From the NCBI RefSeq assembly GCF_003346815.1, contig NZ_CP031217.1, positions 806,001 through 870,000 on the forward strand: a stretch of DNA of 64,000 nucleotides, written 5' to 3'. This stretch comes from Halarcobacter bivalviorum (GTDB lineage: Bacteria > Campylobacterota > Campylobacteria > Campylobacterales > Arcobacteraceae). Both the position numbers and the translations under genes were made by a program. Numbering within the stretch: the stretch's first letter is position 1; each line of letters starts with the position of its first letter. The notes beneath the pieces were generated by a model that saw only the letters and a list, made by a program, of their open reading frames with translations, was not told the origin of the DNA and made no database searches. Below are positions 26,365 to 35,605 of this stretch, in pieces.

Positions 26365-26954
26365 TTGATTTAAATAGTATTGAACCAATTGGAAAAGGAA
26401 CAAATCGAAGTTGTTTTGTTCATCCAATGGATTCAAATAAATGTATAAAAATAACTCATTCAAATGATTATTCAGAGACTATAAAAGAGATTAAATATTA
26501 TAAATTCTTACAAAAAAGAGAAATCTCTTGGGATTTTTTAGCAAAATATTATGGTAGTGTAGCTACTTCTTTAGGAAAAGGTGAAGTCTTTGATTTAGTT
26601 AGAGATTATGATGGAAATGTTTCTAAAACCTTATCTTTTTATTTACAAAAAGATGAAAAAACAAAAACTTTAATAACTCCAATAAAACTTCTTGAAGATT
26701 TAAAACAATATACCCTAAAAGAGAATATTGTAGTAAAAGATTTAAACACAAAAAATATGCTTTATCAAAAAATAAATGAAAATGAAGCTAGACTTATTTT
26801 GATTGATGGGGTAGTAAATAATGACTTTTTACCTTTTTCAAAATATATCCCTTTATTCACTCAAAAAAAGATAAAAAGATTATGGAAAAGATTTGAAGAG
26901 TCTTTGCCTCATAAATACTCTTTTAATAAATATTTTCTTAGCTTACTAAAATAG
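26361..26954 (+). CDS. YrbL-like (PhoP_reg) kinase-fold protein 1
   Basis: The 197-residue protein has IGKGTNRSCFVHP at the N-terminus, then K30 (CIKITH), E43, a VRDYDG segment, a catalytic loop D127-LNTK-N132 and metal site D149 in LIDG. These are the residues of an active protein-kinase-like fold. It is the most complete of three YrbL-like proteins in this locus. YrbL in enterobacteria is controlled by PhoP/PmrA, and its substrate is not settled to my knowledge. The tight coupling to a GT4 gene suggests a core-sugar kinase or a kinase acting on the assembly enzymes (inference). Confidence 0.7.
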   Translation: MIDLNSIEPIGKGTNRSCFVHPMDSNKCIKITHSNDYSETIKEIKYYKFLQKREISWDFLAKYYGSVATSLGKGEVFDLVRDYDGNVSKTLSFYLQKDEKTKTLITPIKLLEDLKQYTLKENIVVKDLNTKNMLYQKINENEARLILIDGVVNNDFLPFSKYIPLFTQKKIKRLWKRFEESLPHKYSFNKYFLSLLK

Positions 26955-26984
26955 AATCTAATATGAATTTTTATTCATAATTCT

Positions 26985-27004
26985 TTCATCTTTAGTTCAT
27001 CTTT
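26985..27004 (+). promoter_or_regulatory. Direct repeat TTCATCTTT x2 before the EptA-like gene
   Basis: Two copies of TTCATCTTT start 11 bases apart, about 40 bases before the GTG start of the phosphoethanolamine-transferase gene. Two 7-base half-sites with a 4-base gap is the layout of PhoB/OmpR-type regulator boxes. A weak AT-only hairpin (26962-26979) precedes it and may be a terminator of the YrbL-like gene. Confidence 0.35.
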
Positions 27005-27044
27005 TCTTTATAAGATATTCCAAATTTATTTTGGGAGATCTTGT

Positions 27045-28724
27045 GTGAGTACTTTTTTCAATACCTTAAAATACTTCTTTTTCTTTTTCTATTTTTCTGC
27101 TATTTATAATTTATTATGTATCATCTTTGATGTAACAGGTTCTATTGGTTTAAGAGAGAGTGTTTATGCTACTTTTTTATGGCTAATTCCTATTTTACTT
27201 TTTCAAAAGCATGCAAAGAAAATAGCTGCTTATATAGGTATCTTTTTATGGTTAGGTTCTTTATTTAGTTTAAACTATTTCTTTTTATATGGGCAAGAGT
27301 TTTCTCAAAGTGTTATTTTTATTATTTTTGAATCAAATCTTGTGGAAAGCACTGAGTTTTTAAAGACTTATTTTCAGTGGTGGATTATTCCTTTTATTGC
27401 TGCTTATAGTTTCTTATCATACTACTTTTGGAAGAAGTTACCTGAGATTAAAACTTCTTCAAAAGTTATCTATCTTTTTATAGTTTTTTCTCTTTTAGTA
27501 CCTTTTCATAAATTTTTAGAACTATATTATGTTGAAAAAAAACCTTATGAGATAGCTGTTTATAAACAGATGACAAGAATGCAAGCTTCTACACCTTGGA
27601 ATATTGTTTTAGGTTATGTAAACTATAAAAATGATTTAAATCAGATGGAGAAGTTATTAGAAAGAAATAGTACTTTAAAACCCGTTGAGAATTTAAAAGA
27701 TACTTATAAAGATGAGGCTTCAACTCTTATTTTAGTATTAGGGGAATCAACAAATAGAAATAGAATGGGAATTTATGGCTATAATAGAGATACAACACCA
27801 AATTTAGATAAGTTAAAAGATGATTTAATTTTATTTGATAATGTATACTCTCCAAGACCATATACTATTGAAGTATTACAACAAGCTCTAAGTTTTGCTG
27901 ATGAAAAAAATCCAAATCTATATTTAAATAAACCAAATCTTATAAATATTATGAAACAAGCAGGTTATTCAACATATTGGATAACTAACCAGCAAACACA
28001 AACAAAAAGAAATACTATGCTTACAACTTTTTCTAAAATGTGTGATAATCAAATCTATTTAAATAATAATCAAAAACAAAATAGTTACTCTTATGATGAA
28101 GTTGTTTTAGAGCCTTTTAAAAATGTATTAGCAGATACTAAAGTTAAAAAGAAATTTATTGTTGTTCATCTTTTAGGAACACACAATAAGTATGAGTATA
28201 GATATCCAAAAGATTTTGCAGTATTTGATAATTACAGAATAGATGATAATAGATTAAGTGATAGAGAAAAGAAATATTATAATGATTATGATAATGCAGT
28301 TTTTTATAATGATTATGTAGTCTCAAAAATTATTGAAGATGCAAAAAATAGTAAAGATTCTACTGCCTTACTGTATCTATCTGATCATGGGGAAGAGGTA
28401 TTTGATAATAAAAATGTAAAAAAATTAGGTAGAAATGAAGATGCTCCAACTCTTTCAATGTATTCAATACCTTTTATAATCTATCAAAATAGTGTGTTTA
28501 AAGAGAAAATTAAAGATTTTAAGAGTTTAAAGAAATATACAAATAGAGAGTATTCATCTTCAGATTTAATCTATACTTTTACAGATTTAGCCGGACTAAA
28601 TTTTAAAGAGTTTGATTCTTCAAAAAGTGTTATAAATGAAGAGTTTTTAGAAAAACCTGTTTTAATAGGTAACCCTTCAAATAAAAATAAATTAAGAGAT
28701 ATAAAAGATATTAGAAACCTATAA
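27045..28724 (+). CDS. EptA-like phosphoethanolamine transferase 1
   Basis: The 559-residue protein has five N-terminal hydrophobic segments (about 8-30, 42-54, 60-82, 108-128, 140-156) and a periplasmic sulfatase-fold domain. E234 in LVLGESTNRNRMG binds metal, and the likely nucleophile is T274 in RPYTIEVLQQ. LSDHGEEV supplies further metal ligands. EptA enzymes add phosphoethanolamine to lipid A or core heptose, changing surface charge and polymyxin resistance. GTG start at 27045 with GGGAGA before it. Whether lipid A or core is the acceptor is unknown. Confidence 0.85.
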   Translation: MSTFFNTLKYFFFFFYFSAIYNLLCIIFDVTGSIGLRESVYATFLWLIPILLFQKHAKKIAAYIGIFLWLGSLFSLNYFFLYGQEFSQSVIFIIFESNLVESTEFLKTYFQWWIIPFIAAYSFLSYYFWKKLPEIKTSSKVIYLFIVFSLLVPFHKFLELYYVEKKPYEIAVYKQMTRMQASTPWNIVLGYVNYKNDLNQMEKLLERNSTLKPVENLKDTYKDEASTLILVLGESTNRNRMGIYGYNRDTTPNLDKLKDDLILFDNVYSPRPYTIEVLQQALSFADEKNPNLYLNKPNLINIMKQAGYSTYWITNQQTQTKRNTMLTTFSKMCDNQIYLNNNQKQNSYSYDEVVLEPFKNVLADTKVKKKFIVVHLLGTHNKYEYRYPKDFAVFDNYRIDDNRLSDREKKYYNDYDNAVFYNDYVVSKIIEDAKNSKDSTALLYLSDHGEEVFDNKNVKKLGRNEDAPTLSMYSIPFIIYQNSVFKEKIKDFKSLKKYTNREYSSSDLIYTFTDLAGLNFKEFDSSKSVINEEFLEKPVLIGNPSNKNKLRDIKDIRNL

Positions 28725-28725
28725 A

Positions 28726-29796
28726 CTATTTTAAAAGTTCTAAATACTCCTTTTGCTCTCTTTGTAATGCAAAAACCTCTAAAGCTTTTGGATGGTTTTG
28801 CCTTGCTTTGATTTTTTCTTCTTTTAAATTTTTAGCTACATTTAATACAATACTTTCAAGTTCTTCAACACTATTATTTGAAGTTAAATGAATATGAAAA
28901 CCTAAATCTTTAAACTCAGGAGAAGAAGTATCATTATAAATAATTGGAATAAGCCCAAATCCAAGTGATTCAATAATAGCATTACTCATACCTTCTCCTA
29001 AACTTGGGAAGATAAAAACATCACTTTCTTGAAGATATTTTTTTACTTCACTTGTATATCCTACAAACTTTATTTTTGATTTATATTCAAGAGTTTCAAG
29101 ATAGTTATTCATCTTTTCAAAATAGTTTTTATCTTGGATATCTCCTAAGAATTTCAAGTTGAAATCAAAACCATTTTTAAATAAAATATCACAAGCTTTT
29201 ATAGCTTCAAATTGACCTTTTCCTGGATGAACCCTTCCCACATGAACTAAGTCAATTTTATTATTAAACTCTTTAAATGATATGTTTTTTTCAAGTCTTA
29301 AAGAAGAGTAGATTCTTTTTACTTGTGCATTTTTAGCAATTGGTAAAATATCAATTATATTTTGCTTCATATACTCGCAGTTTCCAACAAAATAGTTAAC
29401 TTTACTATAAAATAATTTATGAAAAATATCTTTTTTTGAAGTGGTTTTTTTAGAACCTTGTCTAATAATAAAATTTATATCTAAGCCAAGTGTTGCAAAA
29501 TAAAGAGATTTCATCTCAGAAGCGCCTAAGAAGATAACATTTTTAATTTGGCTATTAATTAATATTTCTCTAACACTTTTTATTAATTTAAAACTAAAAT
29601 TACTAGAAAATGTTACTTCATGCACTTTTATATTAAAGCCTTTAAAGTGTTCTTCTTTATTTAGAATATAACTATTATCTCTTGCTATAAATTCAACTTC
29701 AACTTCACTACTTAATAATCTTGCTAATTTAACAGAGGCTAATTCCATTCCTCCATTTACTCTTGATAGACATATAACTGCAGTTTTTTGTTTCAT
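28726..29796 (-). CDS. Glycosyltransferase family 4, opposite strand
   Basis: The 356-residue GT-B enzyme starts with AVICLSRVNGGMELASVKLA. Its donor domain has VHVGRVHPGKGQ and DVFIFPSLGEGMSNAIIESLGFG, the GT4 EX7E-type motif. It is one of only two leftward genes inside the core block and ends two bases from the convergent EptA-like gene. It has its own promoter in the divergent spacer 29797-29881. This isolated orientation suggests a later insertion or independent control. Sugar unknown. Confidence 0.85.
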   Translation of the reverse strand: MKQKTAVICLSRVNGGMELASVKLARLLSSEVEVEFIARDNSYILNKEEHFKGFNIKVHEVTFSSNFSFKLIKSVREILINSQIKNVIFLGASEMKSLYFATLGLDINFIIRQGSKKTTSKKDIFHKLFYSKVNYFVGNCEYMKQNIIDILPIAKNAQVKRIYSSLRLEKNISFKEFNNKIDLVHVGRVHPGKGQFEAIKACDILFKNGFDFNLKFLGDIQDKNYFEKMNNYLETLEYKSKIKFVGYTSEVKKYLQESDVFIFPSLGEGMSNAIIESLGFGLIPIIYNDTSSPEFKDLGFHIHLTSNNSVEELESIVLNVAKNLKEEKIKARQNHPKALEVFALQREQKEYLELLK

Positions 29797-29881
29797 TAAT
29801 TACCTTTAAAAAGGCGATTATATCCTATTTAAATTAAACTTGTTATATAATATATACTATTTTAAGATAAGGTCGCAAGAT

Positions 29882-30625
29882 TTGAAAATCACTGCAAATA
29901 TAATTACATTAAATGAAGAAAAAAATATAGAGGCTGTAATAAAATCAGTACAAGAAGTTTGTGATGAGGTTTTAGTAGTTGACTCATTAAGTACTGATAG
30001 AACTTGTGAAATTGCGCAAAGCTTAGGTGCAAAAGTTATAAAACAAGAGTATTTAGGAGATGGCCCTCAAAAAGCTTTTGGTGAGCCACTTGCAAAATAT
30101 GATTGGGTACTAAGTATTGATGCTGATGAAAGATTAGATTTAAATGCAATTGAAGAGATTAAAAAACTTGATTTAGATAATACACAATATGATGGATTCT
30201 CTTTTGCTAGAAAGACTTATGTAGGAGACAACTTTATTAAACTTTGGTATCCAGATAGAGTAACAAGACTTTATAATAGAACTAAGTGTGGATATTCAAA
30301 ATTAAAAGGTCATGCAAAGGTTGAAGCTAAAAATATTTGTGATTTAAAAGCTGATATGCTTCATTACTCTTATGAAGATTATGCGCAGATGATAAGAACA
30401 ACTGAAAAGTTTATAAAAAGAGGGGCACAAATCTCATATGATGCAGGAAAAAGAGCAAACTCTTTAGACCCTTTTATTCATGGAGTTGGCGCTTTATTTA
30501 AAGCTTTAGTTTTAAAAGGTGGAGCTTTTCATGGGATTCATGGTTGGAATGTTGCTGTAATTTCAGCCTTTAGTTCATATATGAAATATGCTTTAATGCT
30601 TGAGATGCAAAAGAATGACAAATAA
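29882..30625 (+). CDS. Glycosyltransferase family 2 (WaaE/KdtX-like)
   Basis: The enzyme is 247 residues with the chosen TTG start at 29882, preceded by AAGG. It is an inverting GT-A enzyme with ITANIITLNEEKNIE at the N-terminus, VVDSLSTDRT and the DxD motif in LSIDADERL. These match the WaaE/KdtX group of LPS-core beta-glucosyltransferases. An upstream in-frame TTG at 29840 would add 14 residues that do not fit the family. It overlaps the next gene by 11 bases. Confidence 0.85.
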   Translation: MKITANIITLNEEKNIEAVIKSVQEVCDEVLVVDSLSTDRTCEIAQSLGAKVIKQEYLGDGPQKAFGEPLAKYDWVLSIDADERLDLNAIEEIKKLDLDNTQYDGFSFARKTYVGDNFIKLWYPDRVTRLYNRTKCGYSKLKGHAKVEAKNICDLKADMLHYSYEDYAQMIRTTEKFIKRGAQISYDAGKRANSLDPFIHGVGALFKALVLKGGAFHGIHGWNVAVISAFSSYMKYALMLEMQKNDK

Positions 30626-31712
30626 AAAGATTTTAGAAGTTTGTTTATCTCCTGATTTAGGAGGCTTAGAACTTTATATGAGTAGATGTACAAATGAATT
30701 ATCAAAGAGTTTTGATGTTTTGTGCGTAGTCGCTTCAAAATCAAAACTTAAAGATTTCATTCAAGATGTTCAAAAGTTTGAAATAAATAGAAAAAGTAGT
30801 TTCTCTATAAGTGCATCTTTAAAATTAGCAAAAATCATTGATAAACAAAATATTGATATTGTTCATCTTCATTGGACAAAAGATCTTCCAATTGTTGTGC
30901 TTGCTAAAATCTTTTCAAAAAGAAAACCAAAGATTGTACAAACAAGACATATGACAATGACAAGATTTAAAAGTGATTTTTATCATAAGTTTTTATATAA
31001 AAATATTGATACAATTATTTGTGTTACAAAAGCTTTAGAAGAGCAAATAAAAAAGTTTATTCCTCAAAATATTAGACCTAAAACTTTAACTTTATATCTT
31101 GGAGCAAATGAAAGCGAAGCTTTAAGTGCTGAACAAAAAGATGAGTTTAAAAAAGAGTTAAAAGTAGAAGACTCTTTTATGTTAGGACTTATTGGAAGAA
31201 TCAATGAGTTTAAAGGACAACATCTACTTATAGAAGCTATGAAGCTTTTAAAGCAGAAAGATTTAAATATAAAAGCTTATATTGTGGGTCATGCTATGAG
31301 TGAAGAGTATTTACAACAGTTAAAACAAAGAGTTATAGATTTTAATTTAGAAGAGCAAGTTATCTTTGTAGGTTTTACAAAAGAGCCTGCAAAATTTATG
31401 CAAGCTTGTGATGTGGTTTTAATGACTTCAAGAAATGAAACTTTTGGTTTAGTTACTATTGAAGCTATGAGAAATGGTAGTTGTGTTATTGGTTCAAACT
31501 CTGGTGGGGTTTTAGAGATAATAGATGATGAAAAAACTGGCTTACTATTTGAAAGTGGAAACTATGAAGATTTAGCTTTAAAAATAGAAAAATTATATAA
31601 AGATGAAACTTTAAGAAAAGAGCTTGCAAAAGCAGGGCAAAAAAAAGCAGAAGAGCTTTTTGATAATAAAAAACAGTTTGATAAACTAAGTAAATTTTTT
31701 AGCCAACTTTAG
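30615..31712 (+). CDS. Glycosyltransferase family 4
   Basis: The 365-residue GT-B enzyme starts at ATG 30615 (an in-frame TTG at 30600 would add five residues). The N-terminal domain has EVCLSPDLGGLELYMS. The C-terminal domain has LIGRINEFKGQHLL and a classical GT4 motif in TSRNETFGLVTIEAMRNG, followed by GVLEIIDDEKTGLLF. It is likely a retaining glycosyltransferase of core assembly. The next gene is a YrbL-like protein, the same GT4-YrbL pairing as at 25243-26954. Confidence 0.87.
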   Translation: MTNKKILEVCLSPDLGGLELYMSRCTNELSKSFDVLCVVASKSKLKDFIQDVQKFEINRKSSFSISASLKLAKIIDKQNIDIVHLHWTKDLPIVVLAKIFSKRKPKIVQTRHMTMTRFKSDFYHKFLYKNIDTIICVTKALEEQIKKFIPQNIRPKTLTLYLGANESEALSAEQKDEFKKELKVEDSFMLGLIGRINEFKGQHLLIEAMKLLKQKDLNIKAYIVGHAMSEEYLQQLKQRVIDFNLEEQVIFVGFTKEPAKFMQACDVVLMTSRNETFGLVTIEAMRNGSCVIGSNSGGVLEIIDDEKTGLLFESGNYEDLALKIEKLYKDETLRKELAKAGQKKAEELFDNKKQFDKLSKFFSQL

Positions 31713-31720
31713 GAGAATGA

Positions 31721-32284
31721 GTGTTATTTTTAAAAGATGAAGATTTTATAGCAAAGGGTAATGAAAGAGCAATATATTTGCACCCTGAAGATAATAAGAA
31801 AACAGTAAAAGTAACTTATGAAGGTAATCAAAGACAAGAGAGTAAGCAATCACAAAAAGAAATCTCTTATTATAAAGAATTAGAAAAAAGAGGAATGAAA
31901 AACTTTAAACATCTACCTAAGTTTTATGGTGAAGTTGAAACTAATAAGGGAGCTGGTTTTGTTATTGAGCTAATTCGTGATTATGATGGAAAAGTTTCTA
32001 AAAGTTTTGCTTTTTATCTAAAAGAAAACGGTGTAGAAGCTTATCAAAAAGAGTTAGAAGAGTATAGACAATATTTTTTGGATAACTGTATTATTTTTAA
32101 TTATGGAATGATGCCTAAAAATATATTGCTTAGAAAAAATAGTGAAACAGATTTTGATTTAGTTTTAATTGATGGCTTAGGAGATGTATCTCATTTTACT
32201 TTGCCAAATAAAATCCCATATTTTGCTAGAAGAAGAATTAGTAGAAGATGGGAAAAATTTGTAAATAAATATTTATTAAAATAG
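31721..32284 (+). CDS. YrbL-like (PhoP_reg) protein 2, catalytic Asp missing
   Basis: The 187-residue protein has IAKGNERAIYLHPED at the start, K30 (TVKVTY), E-rich helix, IRDYDGKVSKSF, and D151 in LIDGLGD. In the catalytic loop (FNYGMMPKNIL) the position five before N134 is Gly129 where YrbL-like protein 1 has Asp127. It may therefore be weakly active or a pseudokinase, or use another mechanism. GTG start at 31721 with AGGAGA before it. It lies between a GT4 gene and the CDP-sugar cassette. Confidence 0.7.
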   Translation: MLFLKDEDFIAKGNERAIYLHPEDNKKTVKVTYEGNQRQESKQSQKEISYYKELEKRGMKNFKHLPKFYGEVETNKGAGFVIELIRDYDGKVSKSFAFYLKENGVEAYQKELEEYRQYFLDNCIIFNYGMMPKNILLRKNSETDFDLVLIDGLGDVSHFTLPNKIPYFARRRISRRWEKFVNKYLLK

Positions 32285-32298
32285 TAGAAAGGTAAAAA

Positions 32299-33072
32299 AT
32301 GAAAGTATTATTATTAGCTGGTGGATTAGGAACAAGATTAGCAGAAGAGACAGATTTAAGACCAAAACCTATGGTTGAAGTTGGTGGAAAACCTATTCTA
32401 TGGCATATTATGAAGATTTACTCAAAATATGGATTTAATGAATTTGTAATCTTACTTGGATACAAAGGTTACTATATTAAAGAATATTTTGCAAACTATT
32501 TTTTACATCAAAGTGATGTAACACTTGATATCTCAACTGGAAAAATGGAAGTATTAAATAATTCTAGTGAGCCTTGGAAAATCACACTTCTTGATACAGG
32601 AGTTGATAGTATGACAGGGGGAAGAGTAAAAAGAGCACAAGACTTTGTAGGAGATGAACCTTTTATGTTAACTTATGGAGATGGAGTAAGTGATATTAAT
32701 ATAGAAGAATTAGTAGAGTTTCATAAATCTCATGGAAAAGCAATGACAATGACATCTGCTCAACCAGATGCAAGATTTGGAGCATTAGAAATCTCTTCTG
32801 ATAATCAAGTAATTGAATTTAAAGAAAAACCAAAAGGTGAGGGTGGTTGGATAAATGCTGGTTTCTTTGTATGTGAACCAAAAGTTTTTGATTATATTAC
32901 ACAAGGAGATAGTACAATTTTTGAACAAGAACCTTTAATGAATTTAGCAAAAGATGGAGAAATTTATACTTATAAACATGATGGTTTTTGGAAACCAATG
33001 GATACTTTAAGAGATAAACAACAACTAGAAAAACTTTGGGAAACAAAAAAAGCACCGTGGAAAGTTTGGTAA
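32299..33072 (+). CDS. rfbF: Glucose-1-phosphate cytidylyltransferase
   Basis: The 257-residue nucleotidyltransferase has the signature LLAGGLGTRLAEET and PKPMVEVGGKPILWHIMK, plus GYKGYYIKEYF typical of RfbF/AscA/DdhA. It makes CDP-glucose from CTP and glucose-1-phosphate, the first step to CDP-linked deoxysugars. The next gene (rfbG) starts within its stop codon (TAATG), showing tight coupling. Confidence 0.95.
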   Translation: MKVLLLAGGLGTRLAEETDLRPKPMVEVGGKPILWHIMKIYSKYGFNEFVILLGYKGYYIKEYFANYFLHQSDVTLDISTGKMEVLNNSSEPWKITLLDTGVDSMTGGRVKRAQDFVGDEPFMLTYGDGVSDINIEELVEFHKSHGKAMTMTSAQPDARFGALEISSDNQVIEFKEKPKGEGGWINAGFFVCEPKVFDYITQGDSTIFEQEPLMNLAKDGEIYTYKHDGFWKPMDTLRDKQQLEKLWETKKAPWKVW

Positions 33073-34166
33073 TGCAAAACTTATTTAGTGGAATATATAA
33101 AGATAAAACAGTTTTAGTTACAGGACATACTGGCTTTAAAGGTTCATGGCTTTGTTATTGGTTGGAGCAGATGGGTGCTAAAGTAATTGGTTATTCTTTA
33201 GACGCTCCAACAACTCCTAATCATATCTCTTTATTAAATTTAAATATCACTTCAATTATTGCTGATATTAGAGATTTAGATAAGTTAAATGAAGTTTTTG
33301 AAGAGTATAAACCTGATATTGTATTTCATTTAGCTGCACAACCTTTAGTAAGATTATCATATGAAAATCCTATTGAAACATATGAAACAAATGTTATTGG
33401 TACATTAAAGGTTTTTGAAGCTTGTAGAAAGGCTAATGTTAAAGCTATTGTAAATATTACAAGTGATAAAGCTTATGAAAATAAAGAGTGGGTTTGGGGA
33501 TATAGAGAAAATGATCCAATGGGAGGATATGACCCTTATAGTTCATCAAAAGGGTGTGCTGATATCTTGGCAAACTCATATAGAGACTCTTATTTTAATA
33601 TAAAAGATTATAAGAAAAAACATAATACTCTTCTTGCTTCTTGTAGAGCTGGAAATGTAATTGGTGGTGGTGATTGGGCTAAAGATAGATTAATTACTGA
33701 TATTATGCTTTCTGTTTCTCAAAATAAAAAAGTAAGTATTCGAAATCCATATGCTACAAGACCTTGGCAACATGTACTTGAACCATTAAGTGGGTATTTA
33801 AATATTGGGCAAAAACTTCTTGAAGAAAAAGTAGAGTTTGCTAGTGCTTGGAACTTTGGACCAAGTGATGAGGGAAGTATAACTGTAGAACAAGTAGTAA
33901 AAAATGTAAAAAAATATTGGGATAAAATTGATTATGAAATAAATCAAGACCCAAATGCCTTACATGAAGCAAATCTTTTAAAACTAGACTGTTCTAAAGC
34001 TCATATATTATTAAAATGGAATGATGTTTGGGATAGTGATACTACTTTTGAAAAAACTGTAAAATGGTATAAATCTTTTTATGAAGAAGAGAAAAATCTT
34101 ACTAAAGAGGATTTAGAAGCTTATATTAAAGCTGCAAAAACAAAAAAACTAAAATGGGCAATTTAA
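33072..34166 (+). CDS. rfbG: CDP-glucose 4,6-dehydratase
   Basis: The 364-residue short-chain dehydrogenase/reductase starts at ATG 33072. VTGHTGFKGSW (17-26) binds NAD; this GHTGFKG form is typical of CDP-glucose 4,6-dehydratases. The catalytic set is T130, D132/K133, Y156 and K160 (TSDKAY, YSSSK). It converts CDP-glucose to CDP-4-keto-6-deoxyglucose. It sits between rfbF and an epimerase gene, both overlapping by one base. Confidence 0.95.
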   Translation: MQNLFSGIYKDKTVLVTGHTGFKGSWLCYWLEQMGAKVIGYSLDAPTTPNHISLLNLNITSIIADIRDLDKLNEVFEEYKPDIVFHLAAQPLVRLSYENPIETYETNVIGTLKVFEACRKANVKAIVNITSDKAYENKEWVWGYRENDPMGGYDPYSSSKGCADILANSYRDSYFNIKDYKKKHNTLLASCRAGNVIGGGDWAKDRLITDIMLSVSQNKKVSIRNPYATRPWQHVLEPLSGYLNIGQKLLEEKVEFASAWNFGPSDEGSITVEQVVKNVKKYWDKIDYEINQDPNALHEANLLKLDCSKAHILLKWNDVWDSDTTFEKTVKWYKSFYEEEKNLTKEDLEAYIKAAKTKKLKWAI

Positions 34167-34720
34167 TGCAAATAGTAGAAACTAAAATACCTGGATTAAA
34201 AATATTTGAACCAAGAATATTTGAAGATGTAAGAGGAAAATTTATTAAAACTTTTAATAATGATTTTTTTCAAGAACATAATTTAAATATTTCAATTAAA
34301 GAGACTTACTATTCAATTTCACATAAAGATGTAATTCGAGGAATGCATTTTCAAACACCTCCATATGATCATATAAAAATTGTTTATGTACCATTTGGAA
34401 AAATATTAGATGTGGTTTTAGATTTAAGAAAAGGTTCTCCTACTTTTGGTAAGAGTTTTAGTATTGAACTATCAAGTGAAAATGGAAAAATTTTAATTAT
34501 TCCAAAAGGTTTAGCACATGGATTTAAATCACTTGAAGATAATACTAATGTAACTTATATGCAAACAACAACTTATGCTCCTAATAATGATGAGGGAATA
34601 AGATATGACTCTTTTGGTTTTGATTGGCAATGTGATTGCCCTAAAATGTCAGATAGAGATATGTCTTTTAACTCTTTAGAAGAATATGAAAGTAACTTTT
34701 TTTATAAGGAAGAAAAGTGA
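34166..34720 (+). CDS. RmlC/AscE-like sugar epimerase
   Basis: The 184-residue cupin has FEPRIFEDVRGKFIKTF near the start and the catalytic RGMHFQ at 58-63 of the dTDP-4-dehydrorhamnose 3,5-epimerase family. IPKGLAHGF follows. In a CDP-sugar cassette it may act like AscE, which epimerises the 4-keto-deoxysugar intermediate, instead of on dTDP-sugars. That would lead to an L-configured deoxyhexose. Start ATG 34166 within the rfbG stop codon; an in-frame ATG four codons upstream is less likely. Confidence 0.82.
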   Translation: MQIVETKIPGLKIFEPRIFEDVRGKFIKTFNNDFFQEHNLNISIKETYYSISHKDVIRGMHFQTPPYDHIKIVYVPFGKILDVVLDLRKGSPTFGKSFSIELSSENGKILIIPKGLAHGFKSLEDNTNVTYMQTTTYAPNNDEGIRYDSFGFDWQCDCPKMSDRDMSFNSLEEYESNFFYKEEK

Positions 34721-35604
34721 AAATATTAATAACTGGAGCAACAGGTTTTATAGGACAAAACTTAGTATCACTTTTGTTAAAAAAAGATATAGAGATATTT
34801 TGCTTAGTTAGAGAAAATAGTGATTGTTCTACAATACATAAAGAAGCAAAAATAATTACATATAATAAAAAAATAGATAGCTTGTTAGAAGTTTTTGAAA
34901 AAGAGAAATTTGATGGGGTAATACATTTAGCTTCTCTTTTTTTATCAGAACATAAAACAAGTGATATAGCAAATTTAATTAGTTCAAATATTGAGTTTGG
35001 AACATTGATTTTAGAAGCTTGCAAAAAAAGTGAAGTAAAGTGGTTTATTAACACAGGTACTTTTTGGCAAAACTATGAAAATAAAGATTATAATCCTGTT
35101 AATCTTTATGCAGCAACAAAAGAAGCTTTTGAAAATATTGCAAAATATTATACTCAAACTTCAAATTTAATTTTTACTACAATAAGGTTAAATGATACCT
35201 TTGGCCCAAATGATACAAGAAATAAAGTTTTTAATTTATGGGCAAAAATAGCAAAATCAGGGGAAACTCTGGAAATGTCAGCAGGGGAACAACTAATTGA
35301 TATCTCATATATTGAGGATGTAGTTTTGGCATATGAGATTTTAATTTCTCATTTAAACTCTAAAGAGGCAGTAAGCTTTAAAGATAAAGTTTTTGCCGTT
35401 AAGTCACAGACAAGAGCTAGTTTAAAAGAGTTATCAAAAATATTTGAAAAAGCTACAAATAGTAAACTTAATATTATTTGGGGTGGTAGAGAATATAGAC
35501 AAAGAGAAGTTATGCAACCTTGGGAAAAAGGAGAGCTTGTTCCATCTTGGAGTCCTAAATATACTTTAGAAGAAGCAATTAAAAAAACTATTGGAGAATT
35601 ATAA
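34717..35604 (+). CDS. SDR-family sugar reductase/epimerase of the CDP-sugar cassette
   Basis: The 295-residue extended short-chain dehydrogenase has GATGFIG (7-13), IHLASLF, NTGTFWQ (T113/T115) and the active-site pair Y131/K135 (YAATK). It belongs near CDP-abequose/paratose/ascarylose synthases, which reduce the C4 keto group to finish the sugar. The exact product cannot be read. Four-base overlap with the epimerase gene and two bases before rfbH. Confidence 0.78.
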   Translation: MKILITGATGFIGQNLVSLLLKKDIEIFCLVRENSDCSTIHKEAKIITYNKKIDSLLEVFEKEKFDGVIHLASLFLSEHKTSDIANLISSNIEFGTLILEACKKSEVKWFINTGTFWQNYENKDYNPVNLYAATKEAFENIAKYYTQTSNLIFTTIRLNDTFGPNDTRNKVFNLWAKIAKSGETLEMSAGEQLIDISYIEDVVLAYEILISHLNSKEAVSFKDKVFAVKSQTRASLKELSKIFEKATNSKLNIIWGGREYRQREVMQPWEKGELVPSWSPKYTLEEAIKKTIGEL

Positions 35605-35605
35605 A

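Noticed and set aside
26962-26979. TATGAAT-TTTT-ATTCATA hairpin as a firm terminator of YrbL-like gene 1
   Set aside because: The stem has only A/T pairs except one G-C and is followed by a mixed sequence, so it would be weak. Mentioned only in passing.
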